64,000 nucleotides of DNA from Sipunculus nudus. Its lineage: Eukaryota > Annelida > Sipuncula > Golfingiida > Sipunculidae. Of the stretch, positions 1 to 12,331 are shown in pieces. Position numbers and translations under genes: made by a program. The stretch lies in contig CM049306.1 in NCBI GenBank assembly GCA_026874595.1, forward strand, positions 93,733,642 through 93,797,641. The letters are read 5' to 3'. Position 1 is the first letter of the stretch, and the number at the start of each line of letters is the position of its first letter. The notes beneath the pieces are model-generated. The model saw only the letters and a list, made by a program, of their open reading frames with translations, was not told the origin of the DNA and did not search any database.

Positions 1-489
1 TTATTATCTACGCCACTGGTACATTTAGAAGCCCCGGTGCACTGTGGGGATCAGATTTTGACCCCAACCACCCCTTAACCGCAGAGTCGGACTCTTATGA
101 GTCCGAGATTGCGCAGGCTGGACACAAGCTTGATGAACAGTAAAAAAGTCATGGTAACCGAAGATGAAAGACTGATTCAGGGTCGCCTATAATTCCGCAT
201 CATTAAGACATTCTGTTGTCTCTCAGCGTCCCGCTCTCCTACAAGGCGCTTCTAATTATACACTGTCCTTTGAATCTGTCTATAACTGTGACAGAACGCC
301 CTATCGCCCTCAATTTACGACTCGCACCGGAATGGACTTTCTGTTAATAATTCTCTTTCCGTTCTATTCTCCCGCTGCATTGCCATAAACTTGGTTTTTC
401 GTGGGAGGCTTAGAACGAGTCCATCTCTCATGGTCTCTGTGTAATGCCAAATATACTCCAATAACGTACTTTATCGGTTATGCAGGGGC

Positions 490-590
490 GTCATTATGGG
501 GGTGGGGGGTTAATGGGGGTATATATACCCACCCTCCCCACACACACATTTAGGCAAGGGGAGGGATGATAAATGTAATCATCCCTCAAG
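490..590 (+). repeat. G-run/TATA/C-run dispersed repeat, copy 1
   Basis: A run of Gs, TATATA, a C-rich run, an ACACACA segment, then GGCAAGGGGAGGG and a short tail containing TAATCA(T)CCC. The same order of modules occurs near 62108-62200. This suggests a dispersed family, though low complexity makes homology uncertain. Confidence 0.5.
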
Positions 591-1071
591 GCTGCGATTC
601 AGAGCGAAAGATTTATATACTGATATTTGTTAGAATGGGAGACTTTTGTTACAATTCTGCAAACCTTTTTGCTTGACCATATTTTTTAATCTTATACTTG
701 GTTGTAATATCTCAAATATATCAAAGTTCACACGCAATATATATATTTATATATAATAAATTTGAAATATTTCATTATTAGTATAAGTTTACTCCAACCT
801 ATCCCTATGAGTCACTTCCCACACCCACCCCACCCTTGAAGATAAAATGACGTTTTTATGTATAGAATTCAACGTAAGGTCCCACCGGAATGGTCTCCCT
901 GGCTTAAACAAATCAACTTTATAATAAACTCCAAAACGTAACTAAAACCAGACATTCTGGAATGTGATACAGGAAACTGCTCATTAAAGAAGGAATTCAT
1001 TACTTTGATAATCAATTAACTGTTAAGTAGGTCACGTGAACCGTGGCTGGCGACTTTCGTGCGGCCCTGAA

Positions 1072-1079
1072 TGACGTCA
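1072..1079. promoter_or_regulatory. perfect CRE-like palindrome TGACGTCA
   Basis: The full CREB/ATF consensus palindrome TGACGTCA is present. Two further perfect copies are at 20820-20827 and 21806-21813, all in the CpG-normal intergenic part. No transcript start can be tied to it; an 8-mer may occur by chance. Confidence 0.5.
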
Positions 1080-2575
1080 CACCAAGTTGTATGTAACTTA
1101 CAGCCTTTTCCCCCAAAGAGCAGCTGATAGACATTTTTGTATAAGCAACAGAAATTGTCACGAAAATATGACTTGTGACAAAATGAAAACCGTGAAGTCT
1201 CATTCTGTCAACTGTCTGCAGGGCTGGATTGCCGGCTATAAATAAAAACAGAAGTCAAAATCTGCTCGATTGTCCATTGTGTTCACACTTCAAGTTCGAA
1301 AAAAAAATTTAAATATGTTTGACAATTCAGCTTCTTGTTCATCGTATTAGAATAAGGAATGACTGAAAATTTTACGGTCATTGGGTGCATTCATGTGAGG
1401 AGAGTTCTCTACCAGGGACAGAGAAGGGAATCTCTTAAATATTTGAGCATAAAATGGAGCAAAATTGGAAAAAAAAACTGAAGGCTTTTCCCATTTGTAA
1501 TTTAATACAGTTATAGGTAATGTAGAAACTGACAGTATACAATGTCTCAAATATCTATGCTGAATATCAAATTCTGTGCAATATCTGATTAAACGTGTTG
1601 TTATCAGTATGACAAAACTATATAACCTTCGTGCCGAAGGGTCCGAAAGTGGAAAGGAACACCCCAATCCCCCTTCCTAGGCAAATGCAAAGATAAGATG
1701 AATTCACGTAAACGCATGATAAAGTGACCGAAATTATAAAAAAAGGGTAGTCCCATTCTGGAGAGAGAGTCATCATGTCAGTTTCCAACAATCTGTCCAC
1801 GTGATTTGTGACGTAGAGGTCCGGGAGCAGAAAGCCAGGCCGGCAATAAAGAGAAAGAACACTGCGTCCCCGGGACCTTGCTGTATGATAACGGTCTATA
1901 GAGAGCAGCGGGGTCTGTTATTAAGACACGTTAAGACAACTAAATCATTTCTATTGAAAAGGTGTTTACACTGTACACTAGAAACCTATATTTACCTCGC
2001 AGGTACAATTTTTATTCAAGCAATTTCGAGAAAAAAAAGGGATAAATATTTGCTCACTAAACTGGGAGAAGCTTTTGGTTCAGTTGTAGACAGTGTAATA
2101 AAAAGGGAAAGGTATAGGCTTCCCATATTTGGAATCGAACTTAGCTTTTTTTAAGAAGCGTATATGAATACGCTTCCCAGAATATAGGCTTGTGGCTGAA
2201 GAATCTGACTCCTTGGCTTCCTGAACATTTCATTCCCAATCAATTTAAAAAAAATCCCTAGATGAACATTATCATCAAGTAGACAAACCTCAAATAAGTT
2301 AAAATGACAGCTTAATGTTACCAGACCCGAGTACACAGACAGGTTTCGTTAAAAAAATCGTTGTAAACGTTCAGAATATTTATATAAATGAGAATAGAAG
2401 TGGAATTTAAGGTGAAATGATCAGACAAGGTTGATACACGAGATTTTCATATTTTATATGAGCATTTAATTATCAATTAACATAACTGTGCTGGGGTTAC
2501 CCAGTGAGACCGTGAATAATTATAGTTTCTAAAGAGAGTCTGAAGGAACAGAAGAAAGGAATTTTCATACAATTT

Positions 2576-2736
2576 GGGGCGCACGACCTCTGGTGCGTTT
2601 ATAAAAAATAGCGTAAGTCGATGTGGTGACCTAGGTAAGGGGGCATTTGTGTGTTGCTATGGTGACCATTATGAAGTCGAATTTGAAATAATGGCGTTTA
2701 GGCCCGCAAATGGGCTTAAGTCCGGTATAATGTCAT
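2576..2736 (-). mobile_element. MITE-like element, inverted diverged copy of the 49252-49413 element
   Basis: Read on the minus strand, this stretch follows the element at 49252-49413. Shared blocks include GGGCTTAAGTCC, GGCGTTTAGGCCCGC (GTATTTAGGCCCCC in the other copy) and GGTGACCATTATGA(A)GTC. It is non-coding, consistent with a non-autonomous DNA transposon. Confidence 0.5.
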
Positions 2737-3934
2737 TAAATCATGTTTTTTTGTAGTCACTTCTAGGTTAAGCTGTTAAATATCACATGAAACAGAACAG
2801 TTCGAACCACGAAGTCACTTTTACGCTGGATAGAATAAAAAGTACGCTATCTCTAATACCTTAATAACTATTGTGGCGTATTTCACATTCAACAAAGAAA
2901 TCCTTAAACATGGCATGGAAAGGAACTTGTATATATTATCACAAGTGCAGCGTCCTCTATATTCAACAGACATCTTCACGCCCCTGTCAACTTTTGATCC
3001 TTAAAATACAGAAATTAAAAATGGATCAGGTATCACTGTATACCTGTTTCACCGATTGTAAATCAGTAACGAATTAGATTTTTGTAGCATTTAAAGGCGC
3101 ATTTGTCGCTGTATAATCGATCATTCGGACTAGACAGCCATATGTCAAGGGTGTTGTACACCTTTATTTTTTGTATTAAAAACTAATCACAAACTGACTA
3201 GACTAATCCAGTTGTAACAAATGCAGTCTATCGAACATTCTGTTTTCATATTTTTCTCAAGGGTTCCTAGTAGCAGATCCTTACTAGCAGGTACGATTAA
3301 ATCTTACGGTGTAGTTTTTGTGTTATATCCCCTATGATTTAGATGTGCCTCATTAATATCCACTAGGATTACTTTCGGAAAAAATAATAATTTTGATTAA
3401 GATCAGACCCACGCCTTTTTTATTTGTCCTGACCGGTTAATTTGATTACATTTTGTTTACAAGTTATTGTGATACAGAACAAAACTAACTTTCCCTTACA
3501 TAAGACTAATAAAAACTGAAGTGAGAGTGATTTCTTTGTATGAAAATCATAAATAAAATAAAAAAAAATGGTAGAAAGGCGGAGACCTTATGGTCGGCTG
3601 ACATTTTTCATTTTACATCAGCGAACAGCGATTGGGTGTAGGACTTAGGGTGGGAAAAAATGTTGATCTGCCGGGTAGCAGGCTACGAAATAGCCATGTC
3701 ATTAACATGAATTTTTTTCGATTATTTTTTACTTGTGCCAGAAAATGTTTCCACATGATGGACCATCTGCATTTTATTTTTTTCTTTGCGAGACATGTAA
3801 TTACCTGCATATCCAATTAAAAAAAGGCTCCTTTAAACTGGATGAACATATGTTTGAAAATCAGAAAAACGATCAGCAGATGTTTTGGCTGTTATCGCAT
3901 ATCAGAATTTAGGCCTATATATGTATACATGTGT

Positions 3935-3992
3935 GTGAGAGAGATAAAGAGAGAGAGAGGGAAAGAGAGAGAAAGAGAGAGAGAGAAAGAGA
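3935..3992. repeat. GA-rich microsatellite
   Basis: Imperfect (GA)n with GAAA and GGGA interruptions. It creates false open frames rich in Arg/Glu or Ser/Leu. Confidence 0.5.
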
Positions 3993-4385
3993 CAAACAGA
4001 TGGATGGTCATCTTTTTTTATTACAACATTAGTCACAGGCTTGGGGAAATGTCCGAAAGGGGTGGGGAAGTTAGCGATGTACTTCGACGGTATCAAAATT
4101 TGTTTAAGTCTGGGCATGAAATAGATCAAAAGTGAAGCATTTCTTAAACAATGTTAAACAATTTAAAATATAAATAACCTTTCAGAAAATGTTTCATTTG
4201 AATAAAGATACACGCAATGCCTAAATCCAAAAGCGTTTATCCTGATATAAGTATCAACAGTGACAATAATGCAAGTATATATATGTGGTTTGGTTAATAT
4301 TCGCAGGGTCACATCATGCAGTGGCGGATCTCGAGGGGGGCTTTGGAGGCTTTGACCACCCCCAGCCCCCACCCGAAACCACAGT

Positions 4386-6290
4386 GATCTTTTTAGCGAA
4401 CCTGTGAGTTTATGCGATGGCGTAGCGTCGTCCGTCCATCGTCAGCCGTCAGCCGTCCGCCGTCCAGGGCTGGCTTTCCGCCGTCCATGGCTGTAAGTCA
4501 GAAACCGTCGAAGCCAGCAGCTCCAAATTACATGTAAGAATTAGTCACATGTGAAACTTGGTGCCCTGGAGCTTATTATAGGGTATCTGCATTCATTTAG
4601 ATTTTATAGAGAAAAAGCTTAAAAACCTTTAAAAATCTTCTTCTCTGAAACTGTCCAGCCAAATTGTCCAATATTTCACAGAAATGATCCCTGGAACAAT
4701 CTCTCTCAAGTTTGTTCGAATGGTCCCAGTTCGGAGATTTTTGGCCGGGATTGAACTTAGTCATCTGTTCAAAGAAGCACACTAAAATTAAAATCTCAGA
4801 TACGGCTAGAGCTATAATCACCAAATTTTATACCAATGTTTGTCATATATGTCATATCTGATTTTGAGGTATTGGTGGCGCTACCTACATTGATGTGTTT
4901 TTTTACAAGCGAAAATGTAATTTTAAACTCTTCTAGCTTATACACTGTTTTATGATGAAACTGTTAAGCTGATTGTTTTAAACTTTACAATAATTATTCT
5001 ATGGTAGGGTTCTGCCAGTTTTATAAGAATAGATTAGGTAAATACAGTTTTAAAAAAGCATTGTAGCCAATTGAAAAAGGCTTTCTGTATTTGAAAACAG
5101 ATTTGACAACATGCTGAGTTTCAGCAGCCAAGTCAAGAGGTCACTCAGTACAAACAGGTGGGGTCGAGACATCACCATGGCAATTGACCTGGCTCTGGGG
5201 GGGGGTGTCTGGACAATGTATATAGACGTCTAGACACAGCGTCTAGACGTCTAGACACAATGTTTAGATGCAGAATTCCCAGATTATTGGAACTATATCT
5301 TTTAACTGTTTGAAAAAAACTTGGTTTGCATTTTAAGCGAATCGAGTTTATCATCAGGTCACATGTGAACTGCTGCGCTCTCAATTTTGGTTGACCTCTG
5401 ACCTTTTCTCGCTGCCCAGCGTCCATTTTTGCGTCTGTTTCCACACATAAACCCACATATCTCGGGAACCGTTTGACTGATCAGGCTAAAAATTTTGCAC
5501 AAATGTAGCCCTTTGATAGCTTTATAACATACACTAAGAATGGTGGCGCCACCTGCAACCATTTTTGCACAGCGTCCAGCTCCCTTGGGATAATATCACT
5601 CATATCTCAGCAGTGGTTTGACTTTCCACCTGAAATTTTGCAGGTTTATACATCCTGGACAGTTTTCTCGATATATGACAGGTGGCGCCACCTACATTCA
5701 TGTTTACTCTGCAGACACCCAAGCTCATATCTTGGGAACCGTTTGACCGATTGGGCCAAAATATTGTATGTGTATAGATCTCACATAGCTCTTCATCATA
5801 GGCAAAACTGGTGGCGCCACCTGCAACCATTTATGCACAGCATCCATCTGTTCATCTGCCTTGGGATAATATCACTCATATCTCAGCAGTGGTTTGACTT
5901 ATCCACCTGACATTTTGCAGGTTTATATATCCTGGACAGCTTTCTCAATATATGACAGGTGGCGCCACCTACATTCACGTTTACTCTGCAGACATCCAAG
6001 CTCATATCTCGGGAATCGTTTGACCGGTTGGGCCAAAATTTGCATGTGTATAGATCTCACATAACTCTTCATCATAGGCAAAACTGGTGGCGCCACCTGC
6101 AACCACTTATGCACAGCGTCCATTTGTTCATCTGCCTTGGGATAAAATCACTCATATCTCTGAAGTGGTTTGACTTATCCACCTGAAATTTTGCAGGTTT
6201 ATACATCCTGGACACTTTTCTCGATTTTATGACAGGTGGCACCACCTACATTCACGTTTAAGCTGCAGACATCCATTCTAATATGCAACA
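4386..6290 (-). repeat. modular mollusc-type repeat with 270-bp dimeric tandem units
   Basis: The low-coordinate end carries repeated GTCCGTC/GCCGTCC modules, the reverse complement of GGACGGAC termini seen elsewhere in the window. From about 5395 to 6290 the sequence is a tandem array. Phrases such as GGGAACCGTTTGACC, CACTCATATCTCAGCAGTGG and TTTTGCAGGTTTATACATCC recur about every 270 bases. The 12-base palindrome GGTGGCGCCACC occurs at 5542, 5681, 5810, 5958 and 6086, with a one-base variant at 6235. Spacing alternates near 128-139 and 148-149, so each unit holds two palindromes. Open frames across it are by-products of the repeat. Confidence 0.5.
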
Positions 6291-6796
6291 CACCTCACTC
6301 TATTCCCCTTGCCACTTAATCCATGCCTCACTTCACCCGTCCCACTCTGATTTCTGCGGATAAACATAGTCGCTTGTCGACTACCCATATTCTAGTTTTA
6401 AAATGTCCTAGTCTAAAACTTGCAGGTCCGAAATGTCCATTTTGCTGAAATCATAATGACTAAAGTAGATATGCAGGACTTAAAAGGATCAATATTAAAT
6501 TTAAAAAAAATAAACCTCCATTCATACTCCCAAACTTTGCACAGGTTCGCATTAGACCTGTAGGCCTTGTTTATAAGTGAAATGAATATTTCCACGAGTT
6601 TTATTTTCATGTCATTTTCATTATTTTTGAATACATTGTTGAACGTATTTGTCCACACTAATGGTGAAAATATATGAATTTATTAGTATTTGCTATTGAT
6701 CAAAAATGTATTTACCAAAGGTGCATAAATATATAATAAAATAATACGTTATAATACGTTCAACAGGCATGCCAGAGATAAAATATCCAAAAAGCC

Positions 6797-6855
<59 letters not shown>

Positions 6856-8700
6856 TAAAAAACACATATATGTAGTTACTGCACACAGGGGTGTGTAATT
6901 CAAGCTATTTGTTACATTTTAGTCTGCATTTGAAGTCCATTTTTGTTGCTTCTTTCTTAAATACTGTGCCAGTTTAAATAAGCTTGCTTTTATTCTTTTT
7001 AAGTTTATAGAATTTCCTGAGGCAGGGGCAGTTAGGCCTTAGGGCTGCATTTGGCCCCTGGCTTTACTTCAAGCAGATACCCTTTCATCAAATTCATAAC
7101 GTGTGTACAAGTTTACAAGAAATTCTGTTACATCAGTTGTAATTTAATTGATTTTCGTCCACATTATGTAATACTTAGTATGTAAACATGTTGACATATT
7201 TATTATTAGAACATTAAATGGCACTTTTAAATTAATGAAATTCAGCGAACATGCAATTACATGTAATTAAAAATGACGTATAGTTGATGTTTATAAAGAC
7301 CAATGAAATATCTAGAGGTAGGGGAAGCACTTTCTTTGATCTCAGACAGTGGTAGATCTGTATCTGAAGATCTAATGATTGGAACACAACGTCCACAAGG
7401 ATCGTAATACTTTGAAATTTTCACCCTTCCAACGGAAAGCCATTTGCACAGGTTTGACTTTCAACAGAAAACATTCCGTAAAGATGCATCCTACCGTCAT
7501 ATCAAACTTTCAGTCACACTTCGCTCAGTGAACACCTGATTCTGCCATTTTACATGCCATCCTACATGCACACTTTCATGCAAAAAGAACTGAATGTTTT
7601 CAAAAGTAACACTGTTATACAGAAACAGGAGTGTGCATTAGAGAATAAAATAGGATATATAGGAGATGAGGGCCTAGATACCGGAAACTATCAGAAATTA
7701 TAGACCATTTTTTATAGAAAAATATAGGGAATCGGTGGAACACCACCTGTAAATATTTCGTTTTTGTATCATGTTTGACACTACTTATCAGCTACTAAAT
7801 TGGAAAACATCGGATTGGTACACAATGAAAAATGCCTCTCCGTGCACGTGTTTGCCTGTCCGAGACAGGCGGAAAGGCGTTATTACGACCCCTGCCTCCA
7901 TGTGCTTGATTTTTCTAGTCAGCATTAAGGAATTCTCCATTTGAAATGATGGCCTCAGCACGAGCTTGTACACCGTTCAGACAAATGATTGATTAATAAT
8001 ATTGGTTTTGTGTTGTTACTCGGTAAAAATCTTGAAAAGTCTTTTGCTCGCTATTTTCTCAACTGTATTTGGGAATGTACAGTTTATTTGAACAAGATCA
8101 AATATAAAAATTAGAATATAAGCACTGTACATTATGCAACAAAAAAATCGAGAATAAGCATAAGGAATATTGCAAAAGAAATAGGCCCTGGAATGAAATA
8201 TAGTGCATGCTTCAGCATTAATAAATTCGTTGAATTGATTTAAAACTATTTCTGTTTCTGTATTCCGCAAAAAAAACCCGGAGAAATCCAGCGTTTGCTA
8301 TTTGGAGTAACTTTCTATAACAGTCGTTTTGTCGTCTTTCTTTGTATTCCTTCCTCAGGACACTTAAACCTGCCCTCACTTAATTATAATGCAAAATAAA
8401 TACAGACATTTAGGTCTCAAACGGTAATTATAGGCCTATCGCAAAAAGGTTATTAGCTAAAAGATTTATGCCCGATGGGACAATTTACAAAATTATGAGC
8501 CCTCTTAAAAACAGATTTTATCGGGCACGCGCCTGTTGGCTTCCTTTTCACACGCCCCTCCTTTTTTCCATTTTAAGTTCATTTGACACATAAGTCGCTT
8601 TCTTATAAGAGAGACACACCTTAGTTAAGTTTTAACGAAAGGTTTTCTGCTTTTTGTGAATATCTAAATTACAGTGACCATGAAGCAAAAACTATCGCTT
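6291..8700. other. intergenic DNA, no supported gene
   Basis: AT-rich spacer. Apart from a compound (AT)n(AC)n microsatellite at 6799-6855 I see no gene, RNA or clear repeat. Short open frames here lack homology or splice context. Confidence 0.5.
6799..6855. repeat. (AT)n(AC)n compound microsatellite
   Basis: About 40 bases of AT dinucleotides pass directly into about 15 bases of AC dinucleotides. Confidence 0.5.
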
Positions 8701-8972
8701 TGTTTAACTACCTCTTGGTTTACAGGGATAATCAGTAAGATTAGCGTTACATCGTCTGTCAGGTAAACTAAAACCATCCATCTTAGTTGTTACAGGTGCT
8801 CTTTTTATTGTGTGACACGGGCGTAACTCGTGTTGTTGTTGCACTCTATGTTTAATCCGTACTGGTTGAACTCTCGTTGTCATGCTAGCTGGGGGCTTTC
8901 TCGCCTGGCCGAGGTCACGTGTGGACCCTGGTATGTAGAGACACACACAGCGATGTTCTTCTAGATGATTCC

Positions 8973-9505
8973 TGTAACGCGTGTTTACTGTATTGTGTTA
9001 GATTCTTTGAATGTTCGAGAAATAGAAGCTTCTCGGCTTGGGGTGAAAAGTTATATAAAGGGGCTGTGTTTTAGAGCCGAGAGAGAGCAGGAGAGAAGAT
9101 TCCAGCGGACGCAGAAGTCGGTTTGTGGGACCTTATCCGACGAGTGCGGCAATTATAGATTTTCTTCAGACTTTCTCCTGGATTTTGTGACGAGTCTTGT
9201 TTGGACTTTCTGGATTATAACAAGAGCTTTACACAGGACTGTCATCCTCCGAGAGTATACTTTTAAAGAACTTATCGTTGTGACGTTAATGGTTAATGGT
9301 TAATCCAAGTACTGTGCACATTGTTTATTTTACTGTGTGATTGTATTGATTTGTTGTTATACCGCTGTTTTACTGTATAATTGTATTGATTTAGTGTATT
9401 GTAATGTTAGGGTTGTTTTAAGAATAAATTATGGTTATTTGTTAACAAAAATCCACTGACTTCTTTGTTCATTCCCCTAGACGTTTCACGCTGCCTAGTG
9501 TTACA
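8973..9505 (+). mobile_element. LTR-like sequence (solo LTR candidate)
   Basis: The 533-base stretch begins TGTAAC and ends GTTACA, a 6-base inverted terminus of TG...CA type. Inside are a TATA-like TTATATAAAGG near 9050 and an AATAAA signal near 9423, about 80 bases before the end, which is the U3-R-U5 layout of an LTR. No convincing primer-binding site follows, no reverse-transcriptase open frame is near, and flanking bases give no clear target duplication. A solo or decayed LTR is the best reading, but an unrelated promoter-bearing repeat is possible. Confidence 0.5.
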
Positions 9506-10045
9506 GAATCTGATTTTTTTTTATCTCCATTACAAAATTTTGGGTTCATTTCGCATACGTGATCTGTTTATATTAGGTTCCGTAACATAGTATATAAAGA
9601 GGAAATGTAATAGAAGTGAGTTGTGTTCACTCGTTTTCGCGAACGATTATCGTTATCAACAAAGACGTTAATGGTTAATGGTTAATCCAAGTACTGTGCA
9701 CATTGTTTATTTTACTGTGTGATTGTATTGATTTGTTGTTATACCGCTGTTTTACTGTATAATTGTATTGATTTAGTGTATTGTAATGTTAGGGTTGTTT
9801 TAAGAATAAATTATGGTTATTTGTTAACAAAAATCCACTGACTTCTTTGTTCATTCCCCTAGACGTTTCACGCTGCCTAGTGTTACAGAATCTGATTTTT
9901 TTTTATCTCCATTACAAAATTTTGGGTTCATTTCGCATACGTGATCTGTTTATATTAGGTTCCGTAACATAGTATATAAAGAGGAAATGTAATAGAAGTG
10001 AGTTGTGTTCACTCGTTTTCGCGAACGATTATCGTTATCAACAAA
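9282..10045 (+). repeat. perfect tandem duplication, two copies of 382 bp
   Basis: Copies at 9282-9663 and 9664-10045 read identically, including a run of nine Ts. Each unit contains the last 224 bases of the LTR-like sequence plus 158 bases beyond it, including a second TATA-like TAGTATATAAAGAGG and the inverted motif TCGCGA. The lack of any difference means either a very recent duplication or an assembly artefact. Confidence 0.5.
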
Positions 10046-11230
10046 GAACCGTACAGAAGGAAGTATTTTGCACTCCATAACATCAATTAAATGTGAAAAC
10101 AAAAGATTTAGTCATCCAACATATACATCGCATTGCTGACATTCGGCATCCTCATCAAATCAACCAAACAATGAAATTCGTTTAAAACTTTTTTTTATAA
10201 ACTTATTTTCAGGGCCCTTTAAATGTCGGGGGCCCCTGGCTGCAGCCCGCTCAGCAACCCCATTTATCCTCCCCTGCCTGTAGGTAAAAGGTGTATACAA
10301 CGCATGCGCGGGAGGGTGCATGTACTTTCGAAATATATTTTTCAATACCAAATTCATAGACAGACGCAGACCAATTTTTGTTTTCTTTTAGATATATTTA
10401 GATCAAAATGAATTTCACAGACACTGATTCTGTGAAAATTTAGGGGTCGGAAGGACGATAGGAAACGCATTTTCCGTCACGTATAATTTAACAAATGTGC
10501 ATGGTGTTTAAATGATTTCATGAGTAGTCCCTGTATATTTAATGATAAAGGCAGATCTCAGAATATAAGCAGAAAGCATTGATAGTTAAAAGAACAAAGC
10601 AGTACAATCTTAAGACGCAAGAGTAAAACTTAAGGTCCCTAAATTGATTTTGTTATTTGCCAATTGATATTTTAACTAGTATAGATCACCGCTTGAATCA
10701 TCAATTCACTAATTCTTCTGATATATGTGACACAACTTTTAAACGCTTCCGTCAATAAAAGATTCAAAACAACAGTGAGATGACAAATCAGATTGTATGG
10801 AATGTATTTACTTTACAAGTAAATATTAAAAATAAAATAATAATAATCCAGGAAAATCCTAAAATCTGACGACTCCTGGTCTGATACTCAGACTCATGGT
10901 CTGTGCTCTGTAGCGTCCGATGCGTTCAGACCAAAGAAGCCGTTACAGTTTAACATGCGACTTTAGCATTTATTATTTAACATTCAGTATATCAATTATT
11001 TTACCACGAGGATTACATGATGAAATTTTGCAAGTTATAAACGTACATATATATTTTCACCATAAATACATCAACATATTACAAAGAACTGAATATTTGT
11101 TAAAGCCGCAAGTTTAACGTTACCTGCTTCTTTCTTCTATGCAACGCATCGAATATTCTTCTAGGAATAGCACGGGGATGATAACAGTGGCCACCCCGAC
11201 CCACCCCCCTTTCTCAAATGTAAGGAAGGG

Positions 11231-11231
11231 G

Positions 11232-11265
<34 letters not shown>

Positions 11266-11269
11266 ATAC
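11231..11269. repeat. AT/GT microsatellite
   Basis: Short (AT)n followed by (GT)n, flanked by G-rich and C-rich bases like other G-run repeats in the window. Confidence 0.5.
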
Positions 11270-11559
11270 CCCCATCCGCACTGAGCAGGACAGCCACGCT
11301 TCGGGAGTATGAAGATGGGATACATCTGATCCTACTCAAGTAAATTAATAAAGCATGTTCTGATACAATGGTTCCTACTCATTAACTGTACCGTTCCTGT
11401 CCATCAATGGAATGGTCCATTATATTACAAAAATACGGGTTGTCTAATGACAGTTACTCTGCTACAAGAGTCATTACATGATGACAAGCTTATTAAACCC
11501 AATGCCATTTAATCTCTCGGAACTTGATGGATATTAGATAAATTAACAAGAAACCTTGT

Positions 11560-11665
11560 TGGCCATGTATTCAAAAATGTAATATAAAAATAGACCCGAA
11601 AACACCGAGAAAAACACTGTCTGTTCATTTTGTTTATAACATGTGGGGGCCCCACCAAAATAATC
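11560..11665 (-). mobile_element. fragment of the 44.6-kb inverted-repeat family
   Basis: On the minus strand it reads TTATTTTGGTGGGGCCCCCA then CATGTTATAAACAAAA, matching the blocks at about 40960-41010 and 44915-44965. Only an internal piece is recognisable. Confidence 0.5.
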
Positions 11666-12267
11666 CAAGCACATTCAACAATGGCATCTTGCGGCAAGAA
11701 ATCTATTTCAAATTACCCGCGGGTGTAGCCTAACACTGTTATCAAGATACCCTCGCACAGATGACCCCTCGCAGATTGAGCTAAATCATAAATTCATATG
11801 CTTTTATTTCTTGATATGACGGTTGAATGAAACATGTGAAAGATATATAATTTAAATTTTAAATCAATCAATGTAAAATAAAACGTTAATAATAGCGAAA
11901 ATATATTCTCATTGAATCACACACTTCATCAAGCGCATGACAAAATAAAAACACAAATCAGAAGAAATAATTATAATCAATGGTCCAGTGTAATCATCTC
12001 CTACTATTCATGGAATAATATTTATACATTCCAAATGTAATATTTTAATAAAAAAGATGTATATAGACTTTGGTTCATTTATGAGTTTAATATGAAATAT
12101 TACACCTAAATCTGGTTTAGAATCAAATTATACTGGAAACTTAATACCTTTTTTTCTGAAACCTTCTACTTACTTGTCAGACATTTGAAATGTGATTAAG
12201 TAAATATATTTGAAATGGGTCATACAGATACTAATATATTTGAAATATGTCATACCCACACTAAAAA

Positions 12268-12269
<2 letters not shown>

Positions 12270-12329
<60 letters not shown>
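12270..12329. repeat. (AT)n microsatellite
   Basis: About 60 bases of nearly uninterrupted AT dinucleotides. Confidence 0.5.

Positions 12330-12331
<2 letters not shown>

Larger units (their letters stand above)
1..4385. other. intergenic DNA, no supported gene
   Basis: CpG-normal spacer. No exon with recognisable homology was seen on either strand. The longest open frame (about 1801-2154, plus strand) opens with GTG rather than ATG and resembles nothing I know. Items inside are a G/C-run repeat near 490-590 that resembles a second copy near 62100-62280, an 8-base TGACGTCA at 1072-1079, a TATA-like GGCTATAAATA near 1234, an inverted MITE copy at 2576-2736 and a GA microsatellite. The stretch 4318-4375 (G-rich then C-rich) looks like the start of a dispersed repeat. 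Confidence 0.5.

Noticed and set aside
1801-2154. 117-residue plus-strand open frame
   Set aside because: It begins with GTG, which is not a normal eukaryotic start, has no recognised homology or splice context, and is of a length expected by chance in CpG-normal DNA.
5600-6186. Several overlapping open frames with repeated protein motifs
   Set aside because: They are translations of the 270-bp tandem repeat on both strands and repeat with its period.
8704-8946. Minus-strand frame next to the LTR-like sequence, considered as the end of a retrotransposon polyprotein
   Set aside because: No zinc-finger, integrase or reverse-transcriptase motif can be seen, and no purine tract adjoins the LTR.
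8965-9303. 112-residue plus-strand open frame
   Set aside because: It runs across the start and most of the LTR-like sequence; TATA box and repeat structure explain the region better than a protein.
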